Assembly (NCBI GenBank): GCA_964019135.1
Contig: OZ025263.1
Location: 37,984,133 to 38,048,132, forward strand
Direction: 5' to 3'
DNA from: Arenicola marina
Taxonomy: Eukaryota > Annelida > Polychaeta > Arenicolidae
DNA: 64,000 nt
The number at the start of each line of letters is the position of its first letter. Positions within the stretch are counted from its first letter, which is position 1. The notes under the pieces were generated by a model. The model had not been told where the DNA came from, made no database searches, and saw only the letters and a program-made list of their open reading frames with translations. A program made the position numbers and the translations under genes. Shown here one piece after another: positions 1-11,216 of the stretch.

Positions 1-182
1 TGGGAGTATGAAGGTGAGGGTTCTTGACGGCGGAGGGTGGGTGGGGTGTGGGGGCTGAGAGGTGGGGCAAGCGTGGGAGTATGAAGGTGAGGGTTCTTGA
101 CGGCGGAGGGTGGGTGGGGTGTGGGGGCTGAGAGGTGGGGCAGGCATGGGAGTATGAAGGTGAGGGTTCTTGACGGCGGAGG
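1..182. repeat. 73-bp G-rich tandem repeat, about 2.5 copies
   Basis: Copies start at 1, 74 and 147 with the same opening (TGGGAGTATGAAGGTGAGGG). The third is cut off near 182, where the sequence becomes unrelated. The first two copies are nearly identical, so this is young or homogenised. Each unit contains AAG|GTGAGG, a good 5' splice-site consensus, followed by G-triplets. Each full copy also has four closely spaced runs of three or more G. The array probably lies in the intron upstream of the first visible exon and may continue to the left of the window. Confidence 0.9.
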
Positions 183-578
183 GGGAGATGCTGGGAAGAT
201 GGTTATTTCTGGTGCAGGGGGGTTGGGATGGGGATTCTGTGGATTCCCATGACGAGAGAACACCAAGCGGTTATATTAATTTACATATTTGAAGATTATT
301 TGCGCGACACGCCCCCCCCCCTCGTACCCCTTGTTTGCACCTGCACCCCGTGGGTTCACCTGTACTGATAGTAATACACGGATACTGCTATTTTATCAAT
401 ATCGCTTTTTAAAATGATTGTTAAGGGTTTTTGACGTATTAAGACACGCTATATAGTGTCATAATGTCAAGTGTCACAAGTGGTGTTTGTGCACAATTTA
501 CCATTGACCATTGATGGCGGATTGTGTACTGACTGGATAATCTATTTAGTATTTCATTTCATTTACCTTCGCCGGTAG
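183..578 (+). other. Upstream intron segment ending in a 3' splice site
   Basis: Non-repetitive sequence with no coding region that I can support. It contains a run of ten C at 312-321. It ends in a T-rich stretch (about 549-570) and the acceptor GCCGGTAG at 571-578, directly before the first EGF exon. Calling it intron follows from that acceptor and the phase-1 entry into an EGF exon; the upstream exon is not in the window. Confidence 0.6.
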
Positions 579-674
579 TATCCTGCATCCCCGGCTGTTA
601 CAATGGCGGTTGGTGTCGCCGTCCTAACCAATGTTCCTGTCCACCAGGCTACACTGGGTCACGCTGTGAACAGG
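579..674 (+). CDS. EGF-like domain exon 1 (internal, phase 1-1)
   Basis: This 96-bp exon encodes one EGF-like domain, an extracellular disulfide-bonded module, probably in a secreted or membrane protein. The cysteines are spaced C-x3-C-x5-C-x5-C-x-C-x8-C, with YNGGW between C2 and C3 and PPGYTGSR between C5 and C6. The acceptor is TAG at 576-578 and the donor G|GTAAGTG starts at 675. The exon starts and ends in phase 1, the usual state for shuffled EGF exons. There is no calcium-binding D-x-D/N-E motif. The C5-C6 segment fits the EOGT O-GlcNAc consensus (C-x-x-G-Y-T-G-x-x-C). The short spacing recalls WIF-1, tenascin and VWDE repeats, but the gene cannot be named. Splicing to the exon at 3203 keeps the frame through a GCT (Ala) junction codon. 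Confidence 0.85.
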
Positions 675-1149
675 GTAAGTGTTTGGCTAGTGCACCCCTT
701 GCGTCTGTCGTGGCATGGGTATTGGCTGACTCCCCCCGTTGCTACGGTCAGCCTGGCTAAAGAAAGTCGTTCTGTCTCGTGATGGACTGGCAGCAAGGGT
801 TCAAGTAAAACCATCCGTACGACCATAAGTAATATTCCATCTGCGCCAGAGGGTATCTCGCACTTACCAAATGGCTCCATCTGTCATTTAATCACGAAAT
901 GGTTCAATAGCCAAATCCACATGATTGACAGGCTGTTTGGCGGTAGCAACGGGCATGGCGTGTTAGCAAAGAGAGCGGTTGTACCCTTACTTAGCGACAT
1001 GTTAGCTTATGGCAGAACCCAAAAACTGCCAAATTGTACCTCAGCGCGGGGGGGGGGGGTAGTTAATACATTGCTGGGTTTGGGGGGGTTCCACGATATA
1101 AAGCCCCTCTTTTCACCTCAAAAATCCGCTCGGTAGGGGCGTTTCACCT
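675..1149 (+). other. Intron 1, unique 5' part
   Basis: The segment begins with the donor GTAAGTG and holds no recognisable gene. It has a 12-G homopolymer at 1048-1059. Two short open frames here (659-880 on the minus strand, 921-1136 on the plus) have no recognisable domain, and one of them overlaps the EGF exon in antisense, so I do not call them. Just before the array, 1141-1160 already resembles the repeat (CACCTCCAGTCACCAC) and is a plausible seed. Confidence 0.7.
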
Positions 1150-3185
1150 CCAGTCACCACAAGTGTACTACAGAGTCCCCCACCTCCCTTCTGTCACCAC
1201 CAGTGTACTACAGTCCCCCACCTCCCTTCTGTCACCACCAGTGTACTACTGTCCCCCACCTCCCTTCTGTCACCACCAGTGTACTACAGTCCCCCACCTC
1301 CCTCCTGTCACCACCAGTGTACTACAGTCTCCCATCCCCTTCTGTCACCACCAGTGTACTACAGTCCCCCACCTCCCTCCTGTCACCACCAGTGTACTAC
1401 AGTCTCCCACTCCCATCTGTCACCACCAGTGTACTACAGTCCCCCACCTCCCTTCTGTCACCACCAGTGTACTACAGTCCCCCACCTCCCTTCTGTCACC
1501 ACCAGTGTACTACAGTCCCCCACCTCCCTTCTGTCACCACCAGTGTACTACAGTCCCCCACCTCCCTTCTGTCACCACCAGTGTACTACAGTCCCCCACC
1601 TCCCTCCTGTCACCACCAGTGTACTACAGTCCCCCACCTCCCTTCTGTCACCACCAGTGTACTACAGTCCCCCACCTCCCTTCTGTCACCACCAGTGTAC
1701 TACAGTCCCCCACCTCCCTTCTGTCACCACCAGTGTACTACAGTCCCCCACCTCCCTTCTGTCACCCCCAGTGTACTACAGTCTCCCACCTCCCTTCTGT
1801 CACCACCAGTGTACTACTGTCCCCCACCCCCTTCTGTCACCACCAGTGTACTACAGTCCCCCACCTCCCTTCTGTCACCACCAGTGTACTACAGTCCCCC
1901 ACCTCCCTTCTGTCACCACCAGTGAACTACAGTCCCCCACCTCCCTTCTGTCACCACCAGTGTACTACAGTCCCCCACCTCCCTTCTGTCACCACCAGTG
2001 AACTACAGTCCCCCACCTCCCTTCTGTCACCACCAGTGAACTACAGTCCCCCACCTCCCTTCTGTCACCACCAGTGTACTACAGTCCCCCACCTCCCTTC
2101 TGTCACCACCAGTGAACTACAGTCCCCCACCTCCCTTCTGTCACCACCAGTGTACTACAGTCCCCCACCTCCCTTCTGTCACCACCAGTGTACTACTGTC
2201 CCCCACCCCCTTCTGTCACCACCAGTGTACTACAGTCCCCCACCTCCCTTCTGTCACCACCAGTGTACTACAGTCCCCCACCTCCCTTCTGTCACCACCA
2301 GTGAACTACAGTCCCCCACCTCCCTTCTGTCACCACCAGTGTACTACAGTCCCCCACCTCCCTTCTGTCACCACCAGTGTACTACAGTCCCCCACCTCCC
2401 TTCTGTCACCACCAGTGTACTACAGTCCCCCACCTCCCTTCTGTCACCACCAGTGTACTACAGTCCCCCACCTCCCTTCTGTCACCACCAGTGAACTACA
2501 GTCCCCCACCTCCCTTCTGTCACCACCAGTGTACTACAGTCCCCCACCTCCCTTCTGTCACCACCAGTGTACTACAGTCCCCCACCTCCCTTCTGTCACC
2601 ACCAGTGTACTACAGTCCCCCACCTCCCTTCTGTCACCACCAGTGTATTACAGTCCCCCACCTCCCTTCTGTCACCACCAGTGTACTACAGTCCCCCACC
2701 TCCCTTCTGTCACCACCAGTGTACTACAGTCCCCCACCTCCCTTCTGTCACCACCAGTGTACTACAGTCCCCCACCTCCCTTCTGTCACCACCAGTGTAC
2801 TACAGTCCCCCACCTCCCTTCTGTCACCACCAGTGTACTACAGTCCCCCACCTCCCTTCTGTCACCACCAGTGTATTACAGTCCCCCACCTCCCTTCTGT
2901 CACCACCAGTGTACTACAGTCCCCCACCTCCCTTCTGTCACCACCAGTGTACTACAGTCCCCCACCTCCCTTCTGTCACCACCAGTGTATTACAGTCCCC
3001 CACCTCCCTTCTGTCACCACCAGTGTACTACAGTCCCCCACCTCCCTTCTGTCACCACCAGTGTACTACAGTCCCCCACCTCCCTTCTGTCACCACCAGT
3101 GTACTACAGTCCCCCACCTCCCTTCTGTCACCACCAGTGTACTACAGTCCCCCACCTCCCTTCTGTCACCACCAGTGTATTACAG
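1150..3185. repeat. 38-bp minisatellite with acceptor-like units, about 53 copies
   Basis: The unit runs TGTACTACAG, a C/T-rich stretch, then CTGTCACCACCAG. Most copies differ by one or two bases, for example TGAAC for TGTAC from 1922 on, TGTATTACAG at 2644, 2872, 2986 and 3177, and a 37-bp form near 1812 and 2190. The two 37-bp forms are about 379 bp apart and mark a duplicated ten-unit block. On the gene's strand each unit is laid out like a 3' splice site: TACTAC resembling a branch point, a pyrimidine tract, then CACCAG|TG. The array ends about 17 bp before the real acceptor of the next exon. The unit has no stop in any + frame, which explains the long Pro/Ser/His/Thr-rich open frames across it. 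Confidence 0.97.
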
Positions 3186-3202
3186 ATCTCTTTATTCTGC
3201 AG
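3186..3202 (+). promoter_or_regulatory. Authentic 3' splice site of intron 1
   Basis: The sequence ATCTCTTTATTCTGCAG is a pyrimidine-rich tract ending in CAG. It is not part of the 38-bp unit and directly precedes the second EGF exon in the correct phase. It is the best candidate for the acceptor actually used, lying just downstream of about 53 acceptor-like repeat units. Confidence 0.8.
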
Positions 3203-3295
3203 CTCGATGCCGACTTCCCTGTGTTAATGGCGGTGTCTGTGTCCTGCCAAATGTATGCAGCTGTCCGGTGGGTTACACGCCCCCCTCGTGTTCCC
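3203..3295 (+). CDS. EGF-like domain exon 2 (internal, phase 1-1)
   Basis: This 93-bp exon encodes a second complete EGF-like domain with the same cysteine spacing as exon 1. It has VNGGV between C2 and C3 and PVGYTPPS between C5 and C6. The usual glycine after GYT is replaced by proline, so unlike its neighbours it does not fit the EOGT consensus. The acceptor is TTCTGCAG|CT and the donor C|GTAAGT, both phase 1. The junction codon to the next exon is CCG (Pro). Upstream, the same frame stays open into the 38-bp array as far back as 2377, so a transcript retaining that part of intron 1 would not hit a stop there. Nothing indicates that this happens. Like its neighbours it lacks a calcium-binding motif. 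Confidence 0.87.
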
Positions 3296-3307
3296 GTAAG
3301 TAATGAT

Positions 3308-3570
3308 GATGTTTTAGCGTCAGGGTTGTCTCGATGTAGCTCTATTATATAAGACTAGAGCTAAGGTTGTTCCGATATTTTAGGGGCTAGGTTTGTCTCT
3401 ATGTAACTATCATATAAGACAAGAACTAAGGTTGTGACGATGTTTTAGAGGTTAAGTTTGTCTCTATGTAGCTGGATTATAAAAGATTAGGGCTAAGGTT
3501 GTGCCGATGTTTTAGGGGTTAGGATTGTCTCGATGTAATTCTTTTATGTAAGATTCGGGTTAGGATTCTG
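3308..3570. repeat. Diverged 66-bp tandem repeat in intron 2, about 4 copies
   Basis: Copies start at GATGTTTTAG or GATATTTTAG at 3308, 3374, 3439 and 3506, giving periods of 65-67 bp. Shared blocks include TTAGGGGTTAGG, TTGTCTCGATGTA and CTAAGGTTGT. Copies differ at many positions, so this array is clearly older than the two large minisatellites. It starts 13 bp after the exon 2 donor. Confidence 0.85.
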
Positions 3571-3780
3571 GCGTTGTGGCTGTGTTATCCATGTTTAAAA
3601 GGGTTTTTCCGATGTAACACCTTTTTCGGAGAGAAACAAGTCAGGGACAGATCTTTGGCGACGTTTTGTCGATGCAAACCCTCCCAGTGATAAGAGCTAG
3701 TTCCGCCCCTGTCATTCACGTTGCATTACAGAACTAGCACACTATGTAAAGATTCTTGCTTTTTGACTTTGGAACCTTAG
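3571..3780 (+). other. Intron 2, unique 3' part with acceptor
   Basis: Non-repetitive sequence with no gene visible. It ends in TTTTTGACTTTGGAACCTTAG at 3760-3780, a modest pyrimidine-containing acceptor directly before the third EGF exon. Confidence 0.7.
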
Positions 3781-3876
3781 CGTTATGCCCGGAAGGGTGT
3801 TACAATGGCGGGACGTGCGCCTCGCCCGGCACCTGTCTATGTATCCATGGTTACAGTGGACGGCGCTGCCAGACAG
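3781..3876 (+). CDS. EGF-like domain exon 3 (internal, phase 1-1), abutting the giant array
   Basis: This 96-bp exon encodes a third EGF-like domain with identical cysteine spacing, YNGGT between C2 and C3 and IHGYSGRR between C5 and C6. The threonine before C3 gives the O-fucose consensus C2-x4-S/T-C3 (POFUT1), and the C5-C6 segment fits the EOGT consensus. The acceptor is CCTTAG at 3775-3780. The exon ends AGACAG|GTGAGG with the donor at 3877, phase 1. The last five exon bases and first six intron bases (GACAGGTGAGG) equal the joint between units of the 51-bp array that follows without any gap. The next exon of the gene must therefore lie beyond 64000, across an intron of more than 60 kb. 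It has no calcium-binding motif, and the gene identity is unknown. Confidence 0.87.
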
Positions 3877-6800
3877 GTGAGGCTATTATACCCGTACATC
3901 CCTGAGGAAGAGAGGTGTAGATGACAGGTGAGGCTATTATACCCGTACACCCCTGCGGAAGAGAGGTGAAGATGCCAGGTGAGGCTATTATACCCGTACA
4001 TACCTGAGGAAGAGAGGTGTAGATGACAGGTGAGGCTATTATACCCTACATCCCTGAGGAAGAGAGGTGTAGATGCCAGGTGAGGCTATTATACCCGTAC
4101 ATCTCTTAGGAAGAGAGGTGTAGATGACAGGTGAGGCTATTATACCCGTACATCCCCGAGGAAGAGAGGTGTAGATGACAGGTGAGGCTATTATACCCTA
4201 CATCCCTGAGGAAGAGAGGTGTAGATGACAGGTGAGGCTATTATACCCTACATCCCTGAGGAAGAGAGGTGTAGATGCCAGGTGAGGCTATTATACCCTA
4301 CATCCCTGAGGAAGAGAGGTGTAGATGACAGGTGAGGCTATTATACCCGTACACCCCCGAGGAAGAGAGGTGTAGATGCCAGGTGAGGCTATTATACCCG
4401 TACATCCCTGAGGAAGAGAGGTGTAGATGCCAGGTGAGGCTATTATACCCGTACATCGCCGAGGAAGAGAGGTGTAGATGACAGGTGAGGCTATTATACC
4501 CGTACATCCCCGAGGAAGAGAGGTGTAGATGACAGGTTAGGCTATTATACCCGTACACCCCCGAGGAAGAGAGGTGTAGATGACAGGTGAGGCTATCATA
4601 CCCGTACATCCCTGAGGAAGAGAGGTGTAGATGCCAGGTGAGGCTATTATACCCGTACATCCCTGAGGAAGAGAGGTGTAGATGCCAGGTGAGGCTATTA
4701 TACCCGTACATCGCCGAGGAAGAGAGGTGTAGATGACAGGTGAGGCTATTATACCCTACACCCCTGAGGAAGAGAGGTGTAGATGCCAGGTGAGGCTATT
4801 ATACCCTACATCCCCGAGGAAGAGAGGTGTAGATGCCAGGTGAGGCTATTATACCCTACATCCCCGAGGAAGAGAGGAGTAGATGCCAGGTGAGGCTATT
4901 ATACCCGTACATCCCTGAGGAAGAGAGGTGTAGATGCCAGGTGAGGCTATTATACCCTACATCCCCGAGGAAGAGAGGTGTAGATGCCAGGTGAGGCTAT
5001 TATACCCCTACATCCTTGAGGAAGAGAGGTGTAGATGACAGGTGAGGCTATTATACCCTACATCCCTGAGGAAGAGAGGTGTAGATGACAGGCGAGACTA
5101 TTATACCCGTACATCCCTGAGGAAGACAGGTGTAGATGACAGGTGAGGCTGTTATACCCGTACATCCCTGAGGAAGAGAGGTGTAGGTGACCGGTGAGGC
5201 TATTATACCCTACATCCCTGAAGAAGACAGGTGTAGATGACAGGTGAGGCTATTATACCCGTACATCCCTGAGGAAGAGAGGTGTAGATGACAGGTGAGG
5301 CTATTATACCCGTACATCCCTGAGGAAGAGAGGTGTAGATGCCAGGTGAGGCTATTATACCCGTACATCCCTGAGAAAAAGAGGTGTAGATGACAGGTGA
5401 GGCTATTATACCCGTACATCCCCGAGGAAGAGAGGTGTAGATGACAGGTGAGGCTATTATACCCGTACATCCCCGAGGAAGAGAGGTGTAGATGACAGGT
5501 GAGGCTATTACACCCGTACATCCCTGAAGAAGAGAGGTGTAGGTGACCGGTGAGGCTATTATACCCTACATCCCTGAAGAAGACAGGTGTAGATGACAGG
5601 TGAGGCTATTATACCCGTACATCCCTGAGGAAGAGAGGTGTAGATGACAGGTGAGGCTATTATACCCTACATCCCTGAGGAAGACAGGTGTAGATGACAG
5701 GTGAGGCTATTATACCCTACATCCCTGAGGAAGAGAGGTGTAGATGTCAGGTGAGGCTATTATACCCTACATCCCCGAGGAAGAGAGGTGTAGATGACAG
5801 GTGAGGCTATTATACCCTACATCCCTGAGGAAGAGAGGTGTAGATGTCAGGTGAGGCTATTATACCCGTACATCCCTGAGGAAGAGAGGTGTAGATGACA
5901 GGTGAGGCTATTATACCCGTACATCCCCGAGGAAGAGAGGTGTAGATGACAGGTGAGGCTATTATACCCTACATCCCTGAGGAAGAGAGGTGTAGATGAC
6001 AGGTGAGGCTATTATACCCTACATCCCCGAGGAAGAGAGGTGTAGATGACAGGTGAGGCTATTATACCCTACATCCCTGAGGAAGAGAGGGGTAGATGTC
6101 AGGTGAGGCTATTATACCCTACATCCCTGAGGAAGAGAGGTGTAGATGACAGGTGAGGCTATTATACCCGTACATCCCCGAGGAAGAGAGGTGTAGATGA
6201 CTGGTGAGACTATTATACCCTACATCCCTGAGGAAGAGAGGTGTAGATGACAGGTGAGGCTATTATACCCGTACATCCCCGAGGAAGAGAGGTGTAGATG
6301 ACAGGTGAGGCTATTATACCCGTACACCGCCGAGGAAGAGAGGTGTAGATGACAGGTGAGGCTATTATACCCGTACATCCCCGAGGAAGAGTGGTGTAGA
6401 TGACAGGTGAGGCTATTATACCCGTACATCGCCGAGGAAGAGAGGTGTAGATGACAGGTGAGACTATTATACCCGTACATCCCTGAGGAAGAGAGGTGTA
6501 GATGACAGGTGAGGCTATTATACCCGTACATCCCCGAGGAAGAGTGGTGTAGATGACAGGTGAGGCTATTATACCCGTACATCCCTGAGGAAGAGAGGTG
6601 TAGATGACAGGTGAGGCTATTATACCCGTACATCCCCGAGGAAGAGTGGTGTAGATGAGAGGTGAGGCTATTATACCCGTACATCCCTGAGGAAGAGAGG
6701 TGTAGATGACAGGTGAGGCTATTATACCCGTACATCCCTGAGGAAGAGAGGTGTAGATGACAGGTGAGGCTATTATACCCGTACATCCCCGAGGAAGAGA

Positions 6801-7150
6801 GGTGTAGATGACAGGTGAGGCTATTATACCCGTACATCCCTGAGGAAGAGAGGTGTAGATGACAGGTGAGGCTATTATACCCGTACATCCCCGAGGAAGA
6901 GAGGTGTAGATGACAGGTGAGGCTATTATACCCGTACATCCCTGAGGAAGAGAGGTGTAGATGACAGGTGAGGCTATTATACCCGTACATCCCCGAGGAA
7001 GAGTGGTGTAGATGACAGGTGAGGCTATTATACCCGTACATCCCCGAGGAAGAGTGGTGTAGATGACAGGTGAGGCTATTATGCCCGTACATCCCCGAGT
7101 AAGAGGTGTAGATGACAGGTGAGGCTATTATACCCGTACATCCCCGAGGA
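3877..7150. repeat. Array domain I: local homogenisation only
   Basis: The exon-proximal units are mixtures of 51- and 50-bp forms with GATGACAG or GATGCCAG ends. They lack the ATTGTAC variant seen later. I recognise only short-range copying, for example a block with GTAGGTGACCGG followed by GAAGAAGACAG near 5181 that recurs about seven units later near 5540. No kilobase-scale partner elsewhere was obvious. The limits are approximate. Confidence 0.6.
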
Positions 7151-7624
7151 AGAGAGGTGTAGGTGACCGGTGAGGCTATTATAACCTACATCCCTGAAGG
7201 AGAGAGGTGTAGATAACAGGTGAGGCTATTATAACCTACATCCCCGAGGAAGAGAGGTTTTGATGTCAGGTGAGGCTATTATACCCTACATCCCTGAGGA
7301 AGAGAGGTGTAGATGACAGGTGAGGCTATTATACCCGTACATCCCCGAGGAAGAGAGGTGTAGATGACAGGTGAGGCTATTATACCCTACATCCCTGAGG
7401 AAGAGAGGTGTAGATGACAGGTGAGGCTATTATACCCGTACATCCCCGAGGAAGAGAGGTGTAGATGACAGGTGAGGCTATTATGCCCTACATCCCTGAG
7501 GAAGAGAGGTGTAGATGACAGGTGAGGCTATTATACCCGTACATCCCCGAGAAAGAGAGGTGTAGATGACAGGTGAGGCTATTATACCCTACATCCCTGA
7601 GGAAGAGAGGTGTAGATGACAGGT

Positions 7625-10265
7625 GAGGCTATGATACCCGTACATCCCCGAGGAAGAGAGGTGTAGATGACAGGTGAGGCTATTATACCCGTACATCCCT
7701 TAGGGAGAGAGGTGTAGATGACAGGTGAGGCTATTATACCCGTACATCCCTTAGGGAGAGAGGTGTAGATGACAGGTGAGGCTATTATACCCCTACTTCC
7801 CCCAGGAAGAGAGGTGTAGATGACAGGTGAGGCTATTATACCCGTACATCCCCGAGTAAGAGGTGTAGATGACAGGTGAGGCTATTATACCCGTACATCT
7901 CCGAGGAAGAGAGGTGTAGATGACAGGTGAGGTTATTATTCCCTACATCCCTGAGGAAGGGAGGTGTAGATGACAGGTGAGGTTATTATATTGTACATCC
8001 CTGAGGAAGACAGGTGTAGATGACAGGTGAGGCTATTATACTCTACATCCCTGAGGAAGACAGGTGTAGATGACAGGTGAGGCTATTATACTCTACATCC
8101 CTGAGGAAGAGAGGTGTAGATGACAGGTGAGGCTATTATACCCGTACATCCCTGAGGAAGAGAGGTGTAGATGAGAGGTGAGGCTATTATACCCTACATT
8201 CCTGAGGAAGAGAGGTGTAGATGACAGGTGAGGCTATTATACCCGTACATCCCTGAGGAAGAGAGGTGTAGATGAGAGGTGAGGCTATTATACCCGTACA
8301 TCCCTTAGGGAGAGAGGTGTAGATGACAGGTGAGGCTATTATACCCCTACATCCCCAAAGAAGAGAGGTGTAGATGACAGGTGAGGCCATTATACCCTAC
8401 ATCCCTGAGGAAGAGAGGTGTAGGTGACCGGTGAGACTGTTATACCCTACATCCCCGAAGAAGAGAGGTGTAGATAACAGGTGAGACTATTATAACCTAC
8501 ATCCCTGAGGAAGAGAGGTGTAGATGACAGGTGAGGCTATTATACCCCTACATCCCTGAGGAAGAGTGGTGTAGATGACAGGTGAGGCTATTATACCCGT
8601 ACATCCCCGAGGAAGAGAGGTGTAGATGACAGGTGAGGCTATTATGCCCGTACATCCCTGAGGAAGAGAGGTGTAGGTGACCGGTGAGGCTATTATACCC
8701 GTACATCCCCGAGGAAGAGAGGTGTAGATGACAGGTGAGGCTATTATACCCGTACATCCCTGAGGAAGAGAGGTGTAGATGACAGGTGAGGCTATTATAC
8801 CCCTACATCCCCAAGGAAGAGAGGTGTAGATGACCGGTGAGGCTATTATACCCTACATCCCTGAAGAAGAGAGGTGTAGATAACAGGTGAGGCTATTATA
8901 ACCTACATCCCCGAGGAAGAGAGGTGTAGATGACAGGTGAGGCTATTGTACCCGTACATCCCTGAGGAAGAGAGGTGTAGGTGACCGGTGAGGCTATTAT
9001 ACCCTACATCCCTGAAGAAGAGAGGTGTAGATGACAGGTGAGGCTATTATACCCTACATCCCTGAGGAAGAGAGGTGTAGATGACAGGTGAGGCTGTTAT
9101 ACCCGTACATCCCCGAGGAAGAGAGGTGTAGATGACAGGTGAGGCTATTATACCCGTACATCGCCGAGGAAGAGAGGTGTAGATGACAGGTGAGGCTATT
9201 ATACCCGTACATCCCCGAGGAAGAGTGGTGTAGATGACAGGTGAGGCTATTATACCCGTACATCGCCGAGGAAGAGAGGTGTAGATGACAGGTGAGACTA
9301 TTATACCCGTACATCCCCGAGGAAGAGAGGTGTAGATGACAGGTGAGGCTATTATACCCGTACATCCCTGAGGAAGAGAGTTGTAGATGACAGGTGAGGC
9401 TATTATACCCGTACATCCCCGAGGAAGAGTGGTGTAGATGACAGGTGAGGCTATTATACCCGTACATCCCTGAGGAAGAGAGGTGTAGATGACAGGTGAG
9501 GCTATTATACCCGTACATCCCCGAGGAAGAGTGGTGTAGATGACAGGTGAGGCTATTATACCCGTACATCCCTGAGGAAGAGAGGTGTAGATGACAGGTG
9601 AGGCTATTATACCCGTACATCCCTGAGGAAGAGAGGTGTAGATGACAGGTGAGGCTATTATACCCGTACATCCCCGAGGAAGAGAGGTGTAGATGACAGG
9701 TGAGGCTATTATACCCGTACATCCCCGAGAAAGAGAGGTGTAGATGACAGGTGAGGCTATTATACCCGTACATCCCCGAGGAAGAGTGGTGTAGATGACA
9801 GGTGAGGCTATTATACCCGTACATCCCCGAGGAAGAGTGGTGTAGATGACAGGTGAGGCTATTATACCCGTGCATCCCCGAGTAAGAGGTGTAGATGACA
9901 GGTGAGGCTATTATACCCGTACATCCCCGAGGAAGAGAGGTGTAGGTGACCGGTGAGGCTATTATACCCTACATCCCTGAAGGAGAGAGGTGTAGATAAC
10001 AGGTGAGGCTATTATAACCTACATCCCCGAGGAAGAGAGGTTTTGATGTCAGGTGAGGCTATTATACCCTACATCCCTGAGGAAGAGAGGTGTAGATGAC
10101 AGGTGAGGCTATTATACCCGTACATACCCGAGGAAGAGAGGTGTAGATGACAGGTGAGGCTATTATACCCTAAATCCCTGAGGAAGAGAGGTGTAGATGA
10201 CAGGTGAGGCTATTATACCCGTACATCCCCGAGGAAGAGAGGTGTAGATGACAGGTGAGGCTATT
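7625..10265. repeat. Higher-order repeat, copy 1 (partner 11217-13806)
   Basis: Variant units match those of 11217-13806 in the same order. The offset is 3592 bp at the left end and 3541 bp after a one-unit difference (two CTTAGGG units at 7700-7760 against one at 11290). Markers include CTATGATACC at 7629 and 11221, and the CTAAATCCCTG unit near 10170. Scattered single-base differences are visible, so this duplication is older than the 10.9-kb one. Confidence 0.8.
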
Positions 10266-11216
10266 ATACCCGTACATCCCAGAGGAAGAGTGGTGTAGAT
10301 GACAGGTGAGGCTATTATACCCGTACATCCCTGAGGAAGAGAGGTGTAGATGACAGGTGAGGCTATTATACCCGTACATCCCTGAGGAAGAGAGGTGTAG
10401 ATGACAGGTGAGGCTATTATACCCGTACATCCCCGATGAAGAGAGGTGTAGATGACAGGTGAGGCTATTATACCCGTACATCCCTGAGGAAGAGAGGTGT
10501 AGATGACAGGTGAGGCTATTATACCCGTACATCCCCGAGGAAGAGTGGTGTAGATGACAGGTGAGGCTATTATACCCGTACTTCCCCCAGGAAGAGAGGT
10601 GTAGATGACAGGTGAGGCTATTATACCCGTACATCCCCGAGGAAGAGTGGTGTAGATGACAGGTGAGGCTATTATACCCGTACATCCCCGAGTAAGAGGT
10701 GTAGATGACAGGTGAGGCTATTATACCCGTACATCCCCGAGGAAGAGAGGTGTAGGTGACCGGTGAGGCTATTATACCCTACATCCCTGAAGAAGAGAGG
10801 TGTAGATAACAGGTGAGGCTATTATAACCTACATCCCCGAGGAAGAGAGGTTTTGATGTCAGGTGAGGCTATTATACCCTACATCCCTTAGGGAGAGAGG
10901 TGTAGATGACAGGTGAGGCTATTATACCCGTACATCGCCGAGGAAGAGAGGTGTAGATGACAGGTGAGACTATTATACCCGTACATCCCCGAGGAAGAGA
11001 AGTGTAGATGACAGGTGAGGCTATTATACCCGTACATCCCTGAGGAAGAGAGGTGTAGGTGACCGGTGAGGCTATTATACCCTACATCCCTGAAGAAGAG
11101 AGATGTAGATAACAGGTGAGGCTATTATAACCTACATCCACGAGGAAGAGAGGTGTAGATGACAGGTGAGGTTATTATACCCGGATATCCCCGAGTAAGA
11201 GGTGTAGATGACAGGT

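Noticed and set aside
780-830. Possible tRNA fragment (GGGTTCAAG resembling a B box)
   Set aside because: There is no matching A box, no cloverleaf arms and no acceptor stem around it.
659-880. 73-residue minus-strand open frame
   Set aside because: Its end overlaps the EGF exon in antisense, and no motif or homology is recognisable.
921-1136. 71-residue + strand open frame in intron 1
   Set aside because: No recognisable domain. It runs through a 12-G homopolymer and lies inside an intron defined by good splice sites.
1163-3227. Long + strand open frames of 240-443 residues, rich in Pro, Ser, His and Thr
   Set aside because: All three + frames are open at once because the 38-bp unit has no stop in any of them. 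The stretch lies between a good donor (675) and acceptor (3202) of adjacent EGF exons.
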